Below are positions 17,797 through 28,520 of a stretch of 64,000 bases of DNA, piece by piece. The first letter of the stretch is position 1. Every line of letters begins with the position of its first letter. Both the position numbers and the translations under genes were made by a program. The stretch spans positions 1-64,000 of the forward strand of contig CANRLE010000001.1 in the NCBI GenBank assembly GCA_947631385.1, in the 5' to 3' direction. This stretch comes from an uncultured Clostridia bacterium. Its GTDB lineage: Bacteria > Bacillota > Clostridia > TANB77 > CAG-508. The notes under the pieces are model-generated. The model was not told the origin of the DNA. It was given only the letters and a program-made list of their open reading frames with translations, and searched no databases.

Positions 17797-18563
17797 TTTA
17801 CTGTTCCTTTCAATTTTTCTTCTATATATTCATTTGCTATTTTTTTAACTTCTTGCATTTTTTCTTTTGTTTCAGGTATCTGATAATTAAATCTATCAAT
17901 CATTTTACTTACATTATCATTTTCTTTTAAAATTTGTAAACTGCATAAAAAGTTTATATCAAAAACAAAAGAAGTAAATCTTAAAATTTGATCAGCTTCA
18001 CTAATGCTATTTCGATTATCTGTTAATTTATGAGCATAAAAATCTTCTAACATTTTTTCAGACAATCTTCCTTCTTCTACAAGACTCTTTCTTTCTGGTT
18101 CTTGCCAATATTTGAAAACAGCTTCATAAATAAGGTCTATTTTATCAGCATCTTTTATAATTTTACAAAACAATTCTGTTTCTTCTGGTAATCCTTGTGG
18201 CAATTGATATTTATTATGTTCATAAATAGCTTTATAAATAATTTCATCGTAATTACTATCTTCAATATAGCTTCTAATATAATTATCCTTTTTTAAAACT
18301 TCTACTCCTGCTTCACCATGGTCAAATTTTTGACCAGAAACTTTTATTTTATATTGTTCAAATCGTCCTATATCATGTAGTAATCCTATTAATTCTGCTA
18401 ATTGAATTTTTTCTTCTGGCAAACCTAATTTCATTGCTATAGTCTTGCTTATACCTGCTACGCGGTACATGTGCATTTTTTTATTAGGCACTTTAAAGTC
18501 ATCTAATGCTAATTGGTTAATATGATTTTCAAATTCCTTTTTTGCTTTTTCTATATTTATCAT
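17793..18563 (-). CDS. HD domain metal-dependent phosphohydrolase
   Basis: About 256 residues with one HD domain. The His-Asp pair is in [13 protein letters not shown] near residue 65, a preceding conserved Arg is in KMHMYRVAG near 31, and EHNKYQLP and [14 protein letters not shown] supply the downstream metal ligands. Such proteins cleave phosphoesters of nucleotides; the substrate is not known. The frame is open to 18626, but ATG 18563 is chosen because GAGGTG lies six bases upstream. It precedes topB with a four-base overlap and is divergent from leuS. Confidence 0.88.
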   Translation of the reverse strand: MINIEKAKKEFENHINQLALDDFKVPNKKMHMYRVAGISKTIAMKLGLPEEKIQLAELIGLLHDIGRFEQYKIKVSGQKFDHGEAGVEVLKKDNYIRSYIEDSNYDEIIYKAIYEHNKYQLPQGLPEETELFCKIIKDADKIDLIYEAVFKYWQEPERKSLVEEGRLSEKMLEDFYAHKLTDNRNSISEADQILRFTSFVFDINFLCSLQILKENDNVSKMIDRFNYQIPETKEKMQEVKKIANEYIEEKLKGTVN

Positions 18564-18634
18564 CTCGTACACCTCGACTTGCATTGTACCATTTTTATTT
18601 TCTAAATTCAAGTTACTATTTATCATAATATTGC

Positions 18635-18663
18635 TTGAAATTTCAACAATTTTATTATATAAT
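18635..18663 (+). promoter_or_regulatory. Promoter of leuS
   Basis: TTGAAA (18635-18640), 17-bp spacer, perfect TATAAT (18658-18663). The resulting leader of about 35 bases is too short for a T-box, so leuS is not controlled by one here. Confidence 0.8.
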
Positions 18664-18705
18664 ACAAAAAACTTAATTAAAATTAATGAAAGGGGTTATC
18701 ATCTT

Positions 18706-21096
18706 ATGGAATACAAATTTAATGAAATCGAAAAAAAATGGCAAGATTACTGGGATAAAAATAAAACATTTTACACTGATGTATGGGATTTTTCAAAGCC
18801 AAAATTCTATGCTTTAGACATGTTTCCTTATCCTTCTGGTCAAGGACTACACGTAGGACATCCAGAAGGATATACAGCAACAGACATAATGTCTAGAATG
18901 AAAAGAATGCAAGGATATAATGTTTTACATCCAATGGGATGGGATGCTTTTGGTCTTCCTGCAGAACAATATGCAATAAAAAATGGAAATCACCCAGCTG
19001 GATTTACAAAAAATAATATTGCTACATTTAAAAGGCAATTAAAAATGCTTGGATTTTCATTTGATTGGGACAAAGAAATTTCTACCTGTGATCCAGATTT
19101 TTACAAATGGACACAATGGATTTTTAAGCAATTATTTAAAGACGGGCTTGCTAAATTAATAGAAATGCCTGTTAACTGGTGTGAAGAGCTAGGATGTGTT
19201 TTATCTAACGATGAGGTCATCAATGGAAAAAGTGAAAGAGGTGGATTTCCTGTTGTCCGCAAAAACATGAAACAATGGGTTTTAGACATTCCAAAATACG
19301 CAGACATTTTATTAGACGGTTTAGATGATATTGATTGGCCTGAATCTACTAAAGAAATTCAAAGAAATTGGATTGGTAAATCTGAAGGTGCAGAAGTCAT
19401 TTTTAAAGTAGCTAATCATGCTAATTTAACATTTACTGTATTTACGACAAGACCAGATACTTTATTTGGTGCTACTTATTGCGTTTTAGCTCCAGAATTA
19501 GATTTAGTTGAACAAATTACTACACCAGCACAAAAACAAATTGTAGATGAATATAAGAAACTAGCATCTAGTAAATCTGATTTAGAGAGAACTGAATTAA
19601 ACAAAGATAAGACAGGTGTATTTACAGGAAGTTATGCTATAAATCCTGTTAATGGAAAAGAGATTCCTATTTGGATTTCTGATTATGTTTTAGCCACTTA
19701 TGGTACAGGATGCATTATGGCTGTTCCTGCACATGATCAAAGAGACTATGAATTTGCAACAAAATTTGGTATTGATATTATCCCAGTCTTAAAAGGTGGA
19801 GATATTTCAAAAGAAGCATTTACCGAAGATGGATTACACATTAATTCTGATTTTCTAAATGGATTAAATAAAACAGATGCTATATCAAAAATGATTTCTT
19901 GGTTAGAAGAACATCATGTTGGTACTAAAAAAGTCAACTATAAGCTTCGTGAATGGATTTTTGCAAGACAACGTTATTGGGGTGAGCCAATTCCAATTGT
20001 TCACTTAGATAATGAAATGAAAGCTTTGTTAGATAGTGATTTACCATTAGTATTACCTGAATTGGAAGATTATGCTCCTTCTAAAACTGGAGCATCTCCA
20101 CTTGATAAAGCAACTGATTGGGTCAATACAACTTTTGACGGTAAACCTGCTAAACGTGAAACTAGTACAATGCCAGGTAGTGCTGGTTCAAGTTGGTATT
20201 TCTTAAGATATATCGACCCAAAAAATTCAGATGAACTAGCTAATAAAAAATTATTAGAACATTGGATGCCAGTTGATTTGTATGTTGGTGGTCCTGAACA
20301 TGCAGTTGGACATTTATTATACTCTAGATTTTGGAACAACTATTTATACAATAAAGGTATTGTTCCCGTTAAAGAACCATTTACTAAACTTCGTCATCAA
20401 GGTATGATTTTAGGAACTAATGGCGAAAAAATGAGTAAATCTAAAGGCAATGTTATCAATCCTGATGACATGGTTAAACAATATGGCGCAGATAGTCTAA
20501 GAATTTATGAAATGTTTATGGGTCCAATTGATGCAGCTAAACCTTGGGATCCAAATGGTATTGATGGTTCTAAGAAATTCTTAGACCGTATTTGGAGATT
20601 ATATGTTGAATCTGGTAAAATAAAGGATTTGCCAAACAAAAATCTTGAAAGAGTATATCACTATACTGTTAAAAAAGTTACTAATGACTATGAAACTATG
20701 AATTTTAATACTGCAATTTCTCAAATGATGATTTTTATTAATACTGCTAACAAAGAAGATATCTTACCTCTTTCATATGCAGAAGGCTTTTTGAAATTAC
20801 TAAATCCAGTTGCACCTCATATTACTGAAGAATTGTGGAATATCTTAGGACATAATAATACTATCGCTTATGAACCATGGCCTACATATGATGAAGAAAA
20901 AACAATAGCAGATGAAATAACATTACCTATTCAATTTAATGGTAAATTAAAAATGACAATTCAAATTATCCCTGATGAGGAAGAAAATATTGTGAAACAA
21001 AAAGTTCACGAAGCAGTTGATTCTAAATTAGATGGAAAAATAATTGTAAAAGAAATATATGTAAAAAATAAAATTTATAATATTGTTTTGAAATAA
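18706..21096 (+). CDS. leuS: Leucyl-tRNA synthetase
   Basis: A 796-residue class I leucyl-tRNA synthetase. The HIGH motif appears as [12 protein letters not shown] near residue 48, the editing domain lies about 220-410, including the T-rich [12 protein letters not shown] near 248, and the KMSKS loop is KMSKSKGNV near 578. The anticodon-binding domain follows from about 640. ATG 18706 has AAAGGGG upstream; the open frame back to 18631 overlaps the promoter and is not used. Length is typical for bacterial LeuRS. It is a single-gene unit ending in a clear terminator. Confidence 0.97.
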   Translation: MEYKFNEIEKKWQDYWDKNKTFYTDVWDFSKPKFYALDMFPYPSGQGLHVGHPEGYTATDIMSRMKRMQGYNVLHPMGWDAFGLPAEQYAIKNGNHPAGFTKNNIATFKRQLKMLGFSFDWDKEISTCDPDFYKWTQWIFKQLFKDGLAKLIEMPVNWCEELGCVLSNDEVINGKSERGGFPVVRKNMKQWVLDIPKYADILLDGLDDIDWPESTKEIQRNWIGKSEGAEVIFKVANHANLTFTVFTTRPDTLFGATYCVLAPELDLVEQITTPAQKQIVDEYKKLASSKSDLERTELNKDKTGVFTGSYAINPVNGKEIPIWISDYVLATYGTGCIMAVPAHDQRDYEFATKFGIDIIPVLKGGDISKEAFTEDGLHINSDFLNGLNKTDAISKMISWLEEHHVGTKKVNYKLREWIFARQRYWGEPIPIVHLDNEMKALLDSDLPLVLPELEDYAPSKTGASPLDKATDWVNTTFDGKPAKRETSTMPGSAGSSWYFLRYIDPKNSDELANKKLLEHWMPVDLYVGGPEHAVGHLLYSRFWNNYLYNKGIVPVKEPFTKLRHQGMILGTNGEKMSKSKGNVINPDDMVKQYGADSLRIYEMFMGPIDAAKPWDPNGIDGSKKFLDRIWRLYVESGKIKDLPNKNLERVYHYTVKKVTNDYETMNFNTAISQMMIFINTANKEDILPLSYAEGFLKLLNPVAPHITEELWNILGHNNTIAYEPWPTYDEEKTIADEITLPIQFNGKLKMTIQIIPDEEENIVKQKVHEAVDSKLDGKIIVKEIYVKNKIYNIVLK

Positions 21097-21104
21097 TATT
21101 CCCG

Positions 21105-21147
21105 CCTAATAGAACTTTTATCATTTCTTGTTCTATTAGGCCTTTTT
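21105..21147. terminator. Terminator of leuS, shared with the coiled-coil gene
   Basis: CCTAATAGAAC (21105-21115) pairs with GTTCTATTAGG (21130-21140), followed by CCTTTTTT on the plus strand. The right arm contains the stop codon of the convergent gene. Confidence 0.85.
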
Positions 21148-21561
21148 TAAATAGTATATTTCGTCATCATGTTTTTGTATTTTTTTTTCACAAAAAGTAA
21201 TTCTATCTTCTTGTTCTTGTATTTTATCTCCATTTACTGCGAAAGCATCAAATAATGCCTGTAATTTTTCTCCATGGTCATGCTCCATTATGATTATACT
21301 TCTATTCATATGCTTCATTTCATTCTTAATTTTAACAAATTCTTGTTCTAATGCTGACATTCTTTGACCTAGTTCCACAATTGATTGTTTCATAATTGGT
21401 ATTTCTTCAAGTTGTTTCTCTATTTGTGGTATTTTTGCTACTTGTCTCTGCATGTCAGTCATTTGTTCTTTCATTTCATTCATTTGTTCTTGCATAGTAT
21501 CTATTTTTACATTAGTTCTTTCAATTGCTGCTAAAATTTCATTTTTCGCTGAATTATCCAT
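21136..21561 (-). CDS. Small coiled-coil protein
   Basis: A 141-residue, highly charged protein that is predicted to be almost entirely coiled coil, with heptad-like runs such as MQEQMNEMKEQMTDMQRQ (near residues 23-40) and no membrane segment or signal peptide. I do not recognise a defined family; comparable short coiled-coil proteins are frequent in clostridia and have no assigned role. It stands alone and has an excellent sigma-A promoter 43 bases upstream, so it is probably well expressed. Confidence 0.75.
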   Translation of the reverse strand: MDNSAKNEILAAIERTNVKIDTMQEQMNEMKEQMTDMQRQVAKIPQIEKQLEEIPIMKQSIVELGQRMSALEQEFVKIKNEMKHMNRSIIIMEHDHGEKLQALFDAFAVNGDKIQEQEDRITFCEKKIQKHDDEIYYLKKA

Positions 21562-21603
21562 TTTTTACCTCCTTTCTTTATTTATTCAATCGATTGTATT
21601 ACC

Positions 21604-21632
21604 ATTATACACAGTTAGAACTAATATGTCAA
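21604..21632 (-). promoter_or_regulatory. Consensus sigma-A promoter of the coiled-coil gene
   Basis: Minus strand TTGACA (21632-21627), exactly 17 bp, TATAAT (21609-21604): a perfect match to the vegetative consensus. Confidence 0.85.
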
Positions 21633-21762
21633 GATAAACTCATTGACAAATTTCGACATTTTATTATTTATCATTTTATTACTCACAATTATTGCAAATA
21701 ATAATATATTATTATAAAATATTCGTATATTAGTTTACAAAAACAAAGGAGAAAATCAAAAC

Positions 21763-23010
21763 ATGAAAAATAAAATTGTAACAATAGTACTAAGTATTGT
21801 ATTATTTATTGTACCAGTATTAATAACACCAAGCAATTTGTTTATCTCAAACGGTTTAAGAATACTATTATTAATAATGTGCGGATATATTTTATTTGTT
21901 ACAATGATAGTAAGAGGAAAAAAACTCAAATTTGACAAACAAGATTTATGTATCTTAGCTTTTGGTTTACTCGCCATTCTTAGCACTATAAATTCTACAA
22001 ATATTGGCAAATCACTAGTTGGAGAATACAATAGATTTGAAGGCTTATTCACAATAATAACATACATATTAATTTACTACAATGCTAAATATTACTTTAA
22101 AAATTACAAACATTTTACAACAATAGGAACAATAATATACATTTCAATATGCGTATTTTCCATAGTCCAATTTTTCATTGGAAGTCGCATAAAACTTTCC
22201 CCTATTTTTAATAAAGGCGCTAATGGCACTTTTGGAAATACAAATTTCATGGGAAGTTTTGTCAGCATTATATTACCAATATTTATATTAGGATATATTT
22301 TTAGAAATAAAAAAATATATTTAATTGGCTGTATAGTAGGTTTTTGCTCTATGATTATGTGTATAGCAAGAAGTTCATGGGTAGCATTTATAGTATACAT
22401 GTCAATAATATTAATATATCTAATTATAAAAAAATATAATTTAAAACGCTTCTTTATTGTTGCTAGCACATTTATAATATGTTTTAGCGGAATTTCTTTA
22501 CTTAACAATAGTAATAAAATAATATTTAGCAAAATTAATACGATTAAAAGTGAAATTCAAAAAGTTTCAACAGATGGTATAACAGATAAAATGGGCTCAG
22601 GAAGAATTAGAATATGGAAAGCTACAATTAAACTAATTTATCAGCTACCTATTTTAGGTTGCGGTGTGGATGCATTAAAAGATGGATTAGAAAAATTTTG
22701 CCCTGTTGAAAATGAACAATTTATTGAAAGAAGTGGCTCATATATAGATAAAGCACATAATGAATATTTACAAATAGCTGCGACTATGGGAATTCCAGCA
22801 TTATTAGTATACCTACTATTTATTAGTAAAACTGAAATTTTTAATATTCGTAGAATGTTCAAATTTAAACTATCAGCCATATATAGCATTGTGATTATTA
22901 GCTATCTAGTGCAAGCATTTTTTAACATTAGCACAATAGGTGTTGCACCAATATTTTGGTTTATACTAGGCTTTTCTTCTAGACATATGAACTGTAATAG
23001 AACACAATAA
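21763..23010 (+). CDS. O-antigen ligase (Wzy_C-like) family membrane protein
   Basis: A 415-residue integral membrane protein with about ten to eleven hydrophobic helices. The large extracytoplasmic loop contains the family mark KAHNEYLQIAATMGIPALL near residues 330-348, and SGRIRIWKATIKL precedes it near 281. Members ligate or polymerise surface glycans (O-antigen ligase, Wzy polymerase) or act on teichoic-type polymers; in a Gram-positive cell a role in surface polysaccharide or glycoprotein formation is likely (inference). It has an AAAGGAG ribosome site and stands alone. Confidence 0.85.
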   Translation: MKNKIVTIVLSIVLFIVPVLITPSNLFISNGLRILLLIMCGYILFVTMIVRGKKLKFDKQDLCILAFGLLAILSTINSTNIGKSLVGEYNRFEGLFTIITYILIYYNAKYYFKNYKHFTTIGTIIYISICVFSIVQFFIGSRIKLSPIFNKGANGTFGNTNFMGSFVSIILPIFILGYIFRNKKIYLIGCIVGFCSMIMCIARSSWVAFIVYMSIILIYLIIKKYNLKRFFIVASTFIICFSGISLLNNSNKIIFSKINTIKSEIQKVSTDGITDKMGSGRIRIWKATIKLIYQLPILGCGVDALKDGLEKFCPVENEQFIERSGSYIDKAHNEYLQIAATMGIPALLVYLLFISKTEIFNIRRMFKFKLSAIYSIVIISYLVQAFFNISTIGVAPIFWFILGFSSRHMNCNRTQ

Positions 23011-23012
23011 TA

Positions 23013-23047
23013 GAACTAGATTACTCTTGTATGAAGAAATCTAGTTC
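23013..23047 (+). other. Hairpin after the O-antigen ligase gene
   Basis: GAACTAGATT (23013-23022) pairs perfectly with AATCTAGTTC (23038-23047). It is followed by an A-rich rather than T-rich stretch, so whether it ends transcription is uncertain. Confidence 0.45.
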
Positions 23048-23126
23048 AATAAACAAAAAATAAAATATAAATATATGATTTATTAATGAAATTGTAGCAA
23101 AAAAATAACTATAAGTCAATAAAAAA

Positions 23127-23988
23127 TTAAGTTTTTTTAAACCCTAACCCAACTACCTCACGAGAATTAGTTATAATTATAAAACTCCTTGGGTCTATTT
23201 TTCTTGCTGCTAACTTTATTTTTGAAATATCGCCTCTAGAAGCTGCACACATTAAAATTAATTTATTTTGCTGTGTGTACATTCCTTTTCCAAAAAGTCC
23301 TGTAGTCCCTCTTCTAATTTTTTCTCCAATTTCTCTTGCTATCTCTTCATTTTTATCTGATATAATAAGTAACAATTTAGTAAAATAAATTCCTTCAAAC
23401 AATATATCAATCATTTTCCCCATTAAATAAATATCGATTGCAGAATATAAGCCTATCTCAATCTCTCTAAAAAAGATTACATTTAAAGACACTATTACAA
23501 AATCCATTATGATAATTGCTCTACTCATTGTTAATGTCGGCTTATATTCCCTTGCAATATAACTAATTAAATCCGTTCCCCCTGTAGATGAGTTTACTTT
23601 TAAAATAATAGCTGTTCCGCAAGCCTATAATAATTCCTCCATAAATACAAGCTAAAAATCTGTCATCTGTTAATGGCTCTAATCTATCTAATAAATCAAT
23701 AAAAACAGATAATGATACTGTTCCTACAATTGATTTTATAAAAAAAATTTTACCGATTTTAAAAATAGCCATTAAAAATAAAGGCGTATTTATCAATAAT
23801 ATCATAGTACCCATTGGAATATTTAATAAATAATAAGTTATTGTAGCAATACCTGATATTCCTCCTGAAGATAACTGATTTGGTAACAAAAACAAAGCAA
23901 TTCCCATTGCCATAATAAAAGCCCCTACTACTGTTCCAACTAGTTCGATTACTAGTCTTTTTAAATTATATTTTTCTTTTATATGCAT
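23127..23988 (-). CDS. YitT family (DUF2179) membrane protein, +1 frameshift at CGGA
   Basis: A 286-residue YitT-type protein after skipping one C at about 23619. The N-terminal half (23988-23620) has five helices and the LFLLPNQLSSGGISGIA motif near residue 32; the second part (23618-23127) continues as GLGTAIILKVNSSTGGTDLI, the conserved STGGTD segment, and ends with the cytoplasmic DUF2179 domain (about 205-286). Without the shift the zero frame ends soon after, at 23563. Both halves are needed for a normal-length protein and nothing else is damaged. The function of the family is unknown. Confidence 0.87.
23616..23622 (-). other. +1 frameshift site TTG-CGG-A (YitT protein)
   Basis: Minus strand context GGC TTG CGG AAC; skipping C gives GGC TTG GGA ACA (Gly-Leu-Gly-Thr), matching the GLG seen in YitT proteins. 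CGG is in the zero frame. Confidence 0.87.
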
Positions 23989-24038
23989 AAAATCACCTTT
24001 ATAGCATTATTTGCATATATTGGTGATTTTATACAAAA

Positions 24039-25095
24039 CTATTCCTCTAAAAAATCATTATATGTTTTTGTAACTTCTATTTTTGATTTTCCTTGTTTAA
24101 TATTTTCATCTTGTTTTAAAATCAAATCTACATCATATGTATCTTTTAACTTTAAAATATTTTCCTTTTTATGCCCTATAACATTATTAGCATCAATTGG
24201 ATTTACTGTTACCTCTACTTCTTTTACTTTTACATTTAATTTCTTAATTTTTCCTATAATTGCATCATACCACATAGAAGATTCCACCAATTGACGAAAT
24301 GCTGGATGATATGGACCTGCTACAACTTCGCTTTCTGGAGTATTTGGTTCCGTTATTTCATCAGTATTTTGCAATCCAACTCGAATAATTTCAATATTTT
24401 TATCAGCAAACATTCTCACTAATTCTTTGCATGTTTCTACAGCTTGAACTAATGATAATGGTTGATATTTTCCTTCCTTATACTCTTTTTCTAAAGTAGT
24501 ATTTTTAATAACTAATACAGGATAAATTCTTACCATTTTAGGTTTCAATTTTATTAATGCTTTAGCTGTATTAATTTCATCAAACTTAGTACTTTCAGGC
24601 AATCCTACCATCATTTGATGTCCGTAATTTAAAACCATTCCAACGAATCATTTTTGATGCTTTTTTTACATCTGCAAACGTATGACCTCGATTTGTTCTT
24701 TTTAAAATATAATCATTTGCAGATTGCACCCCTAACTCTATTGTTTTTACTTTATATTTCTTTAATCTCTTTAAAATTTCTCTGTTTATCGCATCTGGTC
24801 TAGTAGAAACTCGTATTGACTCTACTTTTCCATTTTCAATATACTCATAGGCTACTTCTAATAATTCTTCTTGTAACTTTGGCTCTATTGCTGTAAAACT
24901 TCCTCCATAAAAAGCAATTTCTATTTGTGCATCCTCTGTTTTTATGTTTTGCAAAAATTTTTCAATTATGTTTTTTACTTCCTCTTTAGTTAAATTCTTT
25001 TTTTGCCCACTAATTGATTTTTGATTACAAAATATGCAATCATTTGGGCAACCTAAATGTGGTACAAATATAGGTATAATATATTGCTTTTTCAT
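24039..25095 (-). CDS. Radical SAM protein (Elp3/YhcC-like), +1 frameshift at CGGA
   Basis: A 351-residue radical SAM enzyme after skipping one C at about 24624. The iron-sulfur cluster motif is CPNDCIFCNQ near residue 16, followed by AFYGGSFTAI near 62, STRPDAI near 97 and IELGVQSAN near 120. After the shift site the sequence continues LGHQMMVGLPEST, the conserved GxQMMxGLP motif near 160, and a C-terminal part characteristic of this clostridial group. The zero frame ends 11 codons after the site. The gene lies directly downstream of rnc, as in many clostridia, which supports it being a functional member. Its substrate is unknown. Confidence 0.88.
24621..24627 (-). other. +1 frameshift site TTA-CGG-A (radical SAM gene)
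   Basis: Minus strand context AAA TTA CGG ACA; skipping C gives AAA TTA GGA CAT (Lys-Leu-Gly-His), restoring the GHQMMVGLP motif. CGG is in the zero frame. Confidence 0.88.
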
Positions 25096-25110
25096 TCATT
25101 TGCCTCTTTT

Positions 25111-25779
25111 CTATTTTAATTTTGCTAACGCTTTTTTTGCTGCATCCATATGTGCTTCTTTTTTGCTTTTTCCTTTTCCCTCAGCTAAAACCTTACCATC
25201 ACAACTTACTCGTGCCTCAAATTTTTTATTATGATCTGGTCCTTCCTCTTTTATAATCTCATATTCTATTTTTACATCTCCATGTTCTTGCAGTTTTTCT
25301 TGCAGTACAGTCTTGTAATCTCTATCTCCTACATGTTTGGTGGCAAATTCAATTTCATCTTTTAGATTTTCAATAATAAACCTTTCTGCTTCTTCTATAC
25401 CACCATCTAAATAAATTGCTGCAATTATCGCTTCTACACTATCTGCTAAAATAGCTGGTCTATTTTTTCCGCCCATCTTTTGTTCCGATTTTCCTAAATA
25501 TAAGAAATCACTAAAATCATGCAATTTTGCTACTTTATATAAACTTTCTTCACATACTACAGTTGCTCTAACTTTAGTCATTTCTCCTTCTCTTAAATTT
25601 GGATAATATTTATATAAATATTGGCTAGAAATGAATTCTAGTATACTATCACCCAAAAATTCTAATTTTTCGTTGCTTTCAGTCTTATTTTCATATGCAT
25701 AAGATGTATGAGTTAATGCTTTTTTTAACAACTCTTTGTTTTTAAACTCATATTTTATGCTTTTTTCAACTCTCTCCAA
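25111..25779 (-). CDS. rnc: Ribonuclease III
   Basis: A 222-residue RNase III, which cleaves double-stranded RNA in rRNA processing and mRNA decay. The signature NEKLEFLGDSILEF is near residue 37, with the downstream catalytic acidic residues in LADSVEAIIAAIYLD near 110-124. A C-terminal double-stranded-RNA-binding domain occupies about 150-222 (TVLQEKLQEHGD through GKSKKEAHMDAAKKAL). Length is standard. It starts the pair with the radical SAM gene, 16 bases apart. Confidence 0.96.
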   Translation of the reverse strand: MERVEKSIKYEFKNKELLKKALTHTSYAYENKTESNEKLEFLGDSILEFISSQYLYKYYPNLREGEMTKVRATVVCEESLYKVAKLHDFSDFLYLGKSEQKMGGKNRPAILADSVEAIIAAIYLDGGIEEAERFIIENLKDEIEFATKHVGDRDYKTVLQEKLQEHGDVKIEYEIIKEEGPDHNKKFEARVSCDGKVLAEGKGKSKKEAHMDAAKKALAKLK

Positions 25780-25881
25780 ATATATTTTACCTCCTTTTTT
25801 GACTTATTATATCACAAAGAAGTTTTATTTACAATATTTTAAAGATTGAAACTCAAATTAGAAAACAGATAACTATTTAAG

Positions 25882-28269
25882 TTACCTGTTCTCTAAGAAC
25901 TTACACACAATTACACTCATATCATCTTTTATAGTTCCAAAATTATTATCAATTGCTTCATTCAAAACTAAATCCGCAATTTTTTGTGTATTTGTAGTTT
26001 CAATATCTTCTAAAATATATTTAATCCATAATTCTTTATTTTTATATTCAATATTAGCATCTAGAATGCCATCTGAACACATAAGCATAATATCTCCTGC
26101 AACAATATCTCTATCAAAAGTTTGAATATTGTTCTGCTCTAACATTCCTGTTGGAAGTGAATTAGATTTTATAATCTGCACATTTTTCTTGTTTTTAATA
26201 TAGGTTGGACATGCACCACTTTTTAGAAATTCAATATTTCCATTGTATAAATCAATTATTGCAATATCTAAAGTTGCAAATGTTTCTAAATTTTGATTCA
26301 TAAGAGATGTGTTTATTAAATTTAATGAGATATTTTTATCAAAACCAGATAATAAGAGATTTTCTAACATTCGTAAAGTTTGATTACTACTTTTTCTTGC
26401 ATTATTTCCTGTTCCCATTCCATCACTAAGAGCTAATAAATATTTTCCGTCCTTTAATCTTATTTTTAATATACTATCACCAGAAAGTTCACTCTTACTC
26501 TTTGTTGCTTCTCCTGTTCCCATTGCCATAACATATTTATCATCTGATAAGAAACTTAATTTTTTTCCAACACTCGCTTCTTCATTTAAAACAATCTTCT
26601 CTGATAATACTTTTGTTGCAATTTTTTCTATTGTTTGTATTTTAGATGTTTCCAATATTTCTTCTAAGTAAATTTCTAAAAAATATCTTCCATCTTTTTT
26701 TATTGAAATGTCCTGTATTTCAATTTCTTTTTGCTTTAATAATGCTATAATCTCTGTTTTTTGTTTATCATATTGTGACTTTTCTTCTAAATCTTTTTCC
26801 ATTCCTTTTGCCATTTTTTGAATAGCTTCTGAAACACCATTTAACTGTTTTTCCATATTTTTTTGCTTTTCTTCTACTCGCTTTTCCCAGATGAAATTAG
26901 TTTTTGCCACTTTGTATGAAACATTAATCATACGCACCATTTGTGAAATGTTTTCTTCTAGATATTGGCTAATATCTTTGTCATCAAATCCTACAATATA
27001 ACTATTACATTTTGCAAATATTTCTAATAATCCATGCCTATCTATCTCTTGTTTATCTAACAAATATGTAAATAACTCATCAACAATTTTTCCATCTACA
27101 TCAGCTATATCTTCATATAACATATTATCTTGATATGGTTCTAAGTTATTTAATAGCTCTGATACAAATATTTGCTTGTTATTATTGATTTCTTTTGTTT
27201 CCACTTTTTGATAAGTTGTTGCCATTTCTTGTATTGCTTCTGATACATGATTCAGATTTTCTACTATTTCTTTACTTTGATTTAATGCTCTGTCTGGTGC
27301 AACTGGTAGTAACTTAGATTTTCCTATAAATTCTTCTAAATCAATTGTAAAATTGTTTGGAACTGCTAATAATCCAATCGATGCAACTAATATTTCTTTA
27401 AAATGAATTAATTCTATGGTATATCCATTTGAAACATATGCTAACACTATATTTCCTAAAGCAAATCCTACTGCTACACCTATTTTTCCAAAACGATTTA
27501 AAATTCCTGCTATCATCCCAGAAATTGCATATGCAGCAATCATAATTGGTTCAGAACCTGTTATAACACCTAAAGTCACTCCTATTGTAGCACCTGAAGT
27601 TGTACCAACTAAAACTCCATTTTTCCATCCTAGTATCATTACTATTAAAATACTCAAGATATTTCTAATATTAAATCCTAAGATATTAAATTCTCCAAAT
27701 GCCCCTAATGAAATGGATAATAATAAACTAGCTCCTATTAATTCCTCTATTGTAAATGCCCTTCTTGTTGTAAAATCTTGCAATACTGTTACAGAATTTA
27801 CAAATATTTTATAAAAAACTAATCCAATTATTGCAAGTGTTATGCTAGATAATATGTCATAAATAATAAAGCCAGACATTGCTAATTTTACAAATTGTAT
27901 AATTATAATTGATAGAAAAACATTTTTACCTATTTTTATTTTTTCGTTTCGTTCTTTCTCATTATAAAGGGGTTTTAGAATTAATAATGTAACAAATAAA
28001 ATTAAAGCTGTTAAAAAGTATGCTAACATGCCTCCTGCACCATATTTTATAGCTGTACCTATTAATGATATAAAGATTACTCCTAGTGCTGGAACAGAAG
28101 ATGCAAAACATGCTGCTAATATACTAATACTAAAGATTGAAAAGTCCCCTCCTAATTCAACCATTGATACTAGAAAGGAAACTATATATATAATAATATT
28201 TCTTTTTGCAAAAACATTTGAAAAAACATTAAATTTATTTTCTTCTTTTTCTGCTATATTTTGAAACAT
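25882..28269 (-). CDS. spoIIE: Stage II sporulation protein E (SpoIIE) phosphatase
   Basis: A 795-residue SpoIIE: an N-terminal region with about ten membrane helices (residues about 20-315), a central regulatory, partly helical region (about 320-580) and a C-terminal PP2C-type phosphatase (about 585-795). PP2C metal motifs are ALSDGMGTGNNARKSS near 620 and MCSDGILDAN near 725. In sporulating Firmicutes SpoIIE dephosphorylates SpoIIAA to activate sigma-F and associates with the division septum, so the lineage probably sporulates or did so recently. ATG 28269 is chosen because AGAGGTGG lies just before it; the GTG three codons upstream falls inside that ribosome site. Confidence 0.93.
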   Translation of the reverse strand: MFQNIAEKEENKFNVFSNVFAKRNIIIYIVSFLVSMVELGGDFSIFSISILAACFASSVPALGVIFISLIGTAIKYGAGGMLAYFLTALILFVTLLILKPLYNEKERNEKIKIGKNVFLSIIIIQFVKLAMSGFIIYDILSSITLAIIGLVFYKIFVNSVTVLQDFTTRRAFTIEELIGASLLLSISLGAFGEFNILGFNIRNILSILIVMILGWKNGVLVGTTSGATIGVTLGVITGSEPIMIAAYAISGMIAGILNRFGKIGVAVGFALGNIVLAYVSNGYTIELIHFKEILVASIGLLAVPNNFTIDLEEFIGKSKLLPVAPDRALNQSKEIVENLNHVSEAIQEMATTYQKVETKEINNNKQIFVSELLNNLEPYQDNMLYEDIADVDGKIVDELFTYLLDKQEIDRHGLLEIFAKCNSYIVGFDDKDISQYLEENISQMVRMINVSYKVAKTNFIWEKRVEEKQKNMEKQLNGVSEAIQKMAKGMEKDLEEKSQYDKQKTEIIALLKQKEIEIQDISIKKDGRYFLEIYLEEILETSKIQTIEKIATKVLSEKIVLNEEASVGKKLSFLSDDKYVMAMGTGEATKSKSELSGDSILKIRLKDGKYLLALSDGMGTGNNARKSSNQTLRMLENLLLSGFDKNISLNLINTSLMNQNLETFATLDIAIIDLYNGNIEFLKSGACPTYIKNKKNVQIIKSNSLPTGMLEQNNIQTFDRDIVAGDIMLMCSDGILDANIEYKNKELWIKYILEDIETTNTQKIADLVLNEAIDNNFGTIKDDMSVIVCKFLENR

Positions 28270-28466
28270 CCTTACCACCTCTTTCGATTTTATGGGTATA
28301 TTTTACTACTTGTCCTTTGTGGTTTTTGTCTTTTTTAGTCACCTATTTCAAAAAATTTTCTTTCTTTTTGTGACATATATTTTTTTATTTCTAAAAATTT
28401 ATCTATTTTGTGATTTTTATTTTATTACAGATTGTCCAAAATTGCAATATAAACATGAAAAAATTT

Positions 28467-28520
28467 AAAATGAAAAATGAGGATTATGGGGCCATCCCCA
28501 ATTCCTCATTTTTCATTTTT
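28467..28520. repeat. Palindromic REP-like element 1 (hairpin after surface gene B)
   Basis: A long imperfect palindrome, with arms 28467-28491 and 28496-28520, whose core GGATTATGGGGCC-A-TCCCCAA recurs at 63329-63353 with only two changes in 25 bases. It lies just past the stop of surface gene B, so it may terminate that transcript as well as being a dispersed repeat. The rest of the 28270-28520 gap holds no gene that I can see. Confidence 0.65.

Noticed and set aside
18564..18705. T-box riboswitch before leuS
   Set aside because: The predicted leader is only about 35 bases and shows no T-box or specifier structure.
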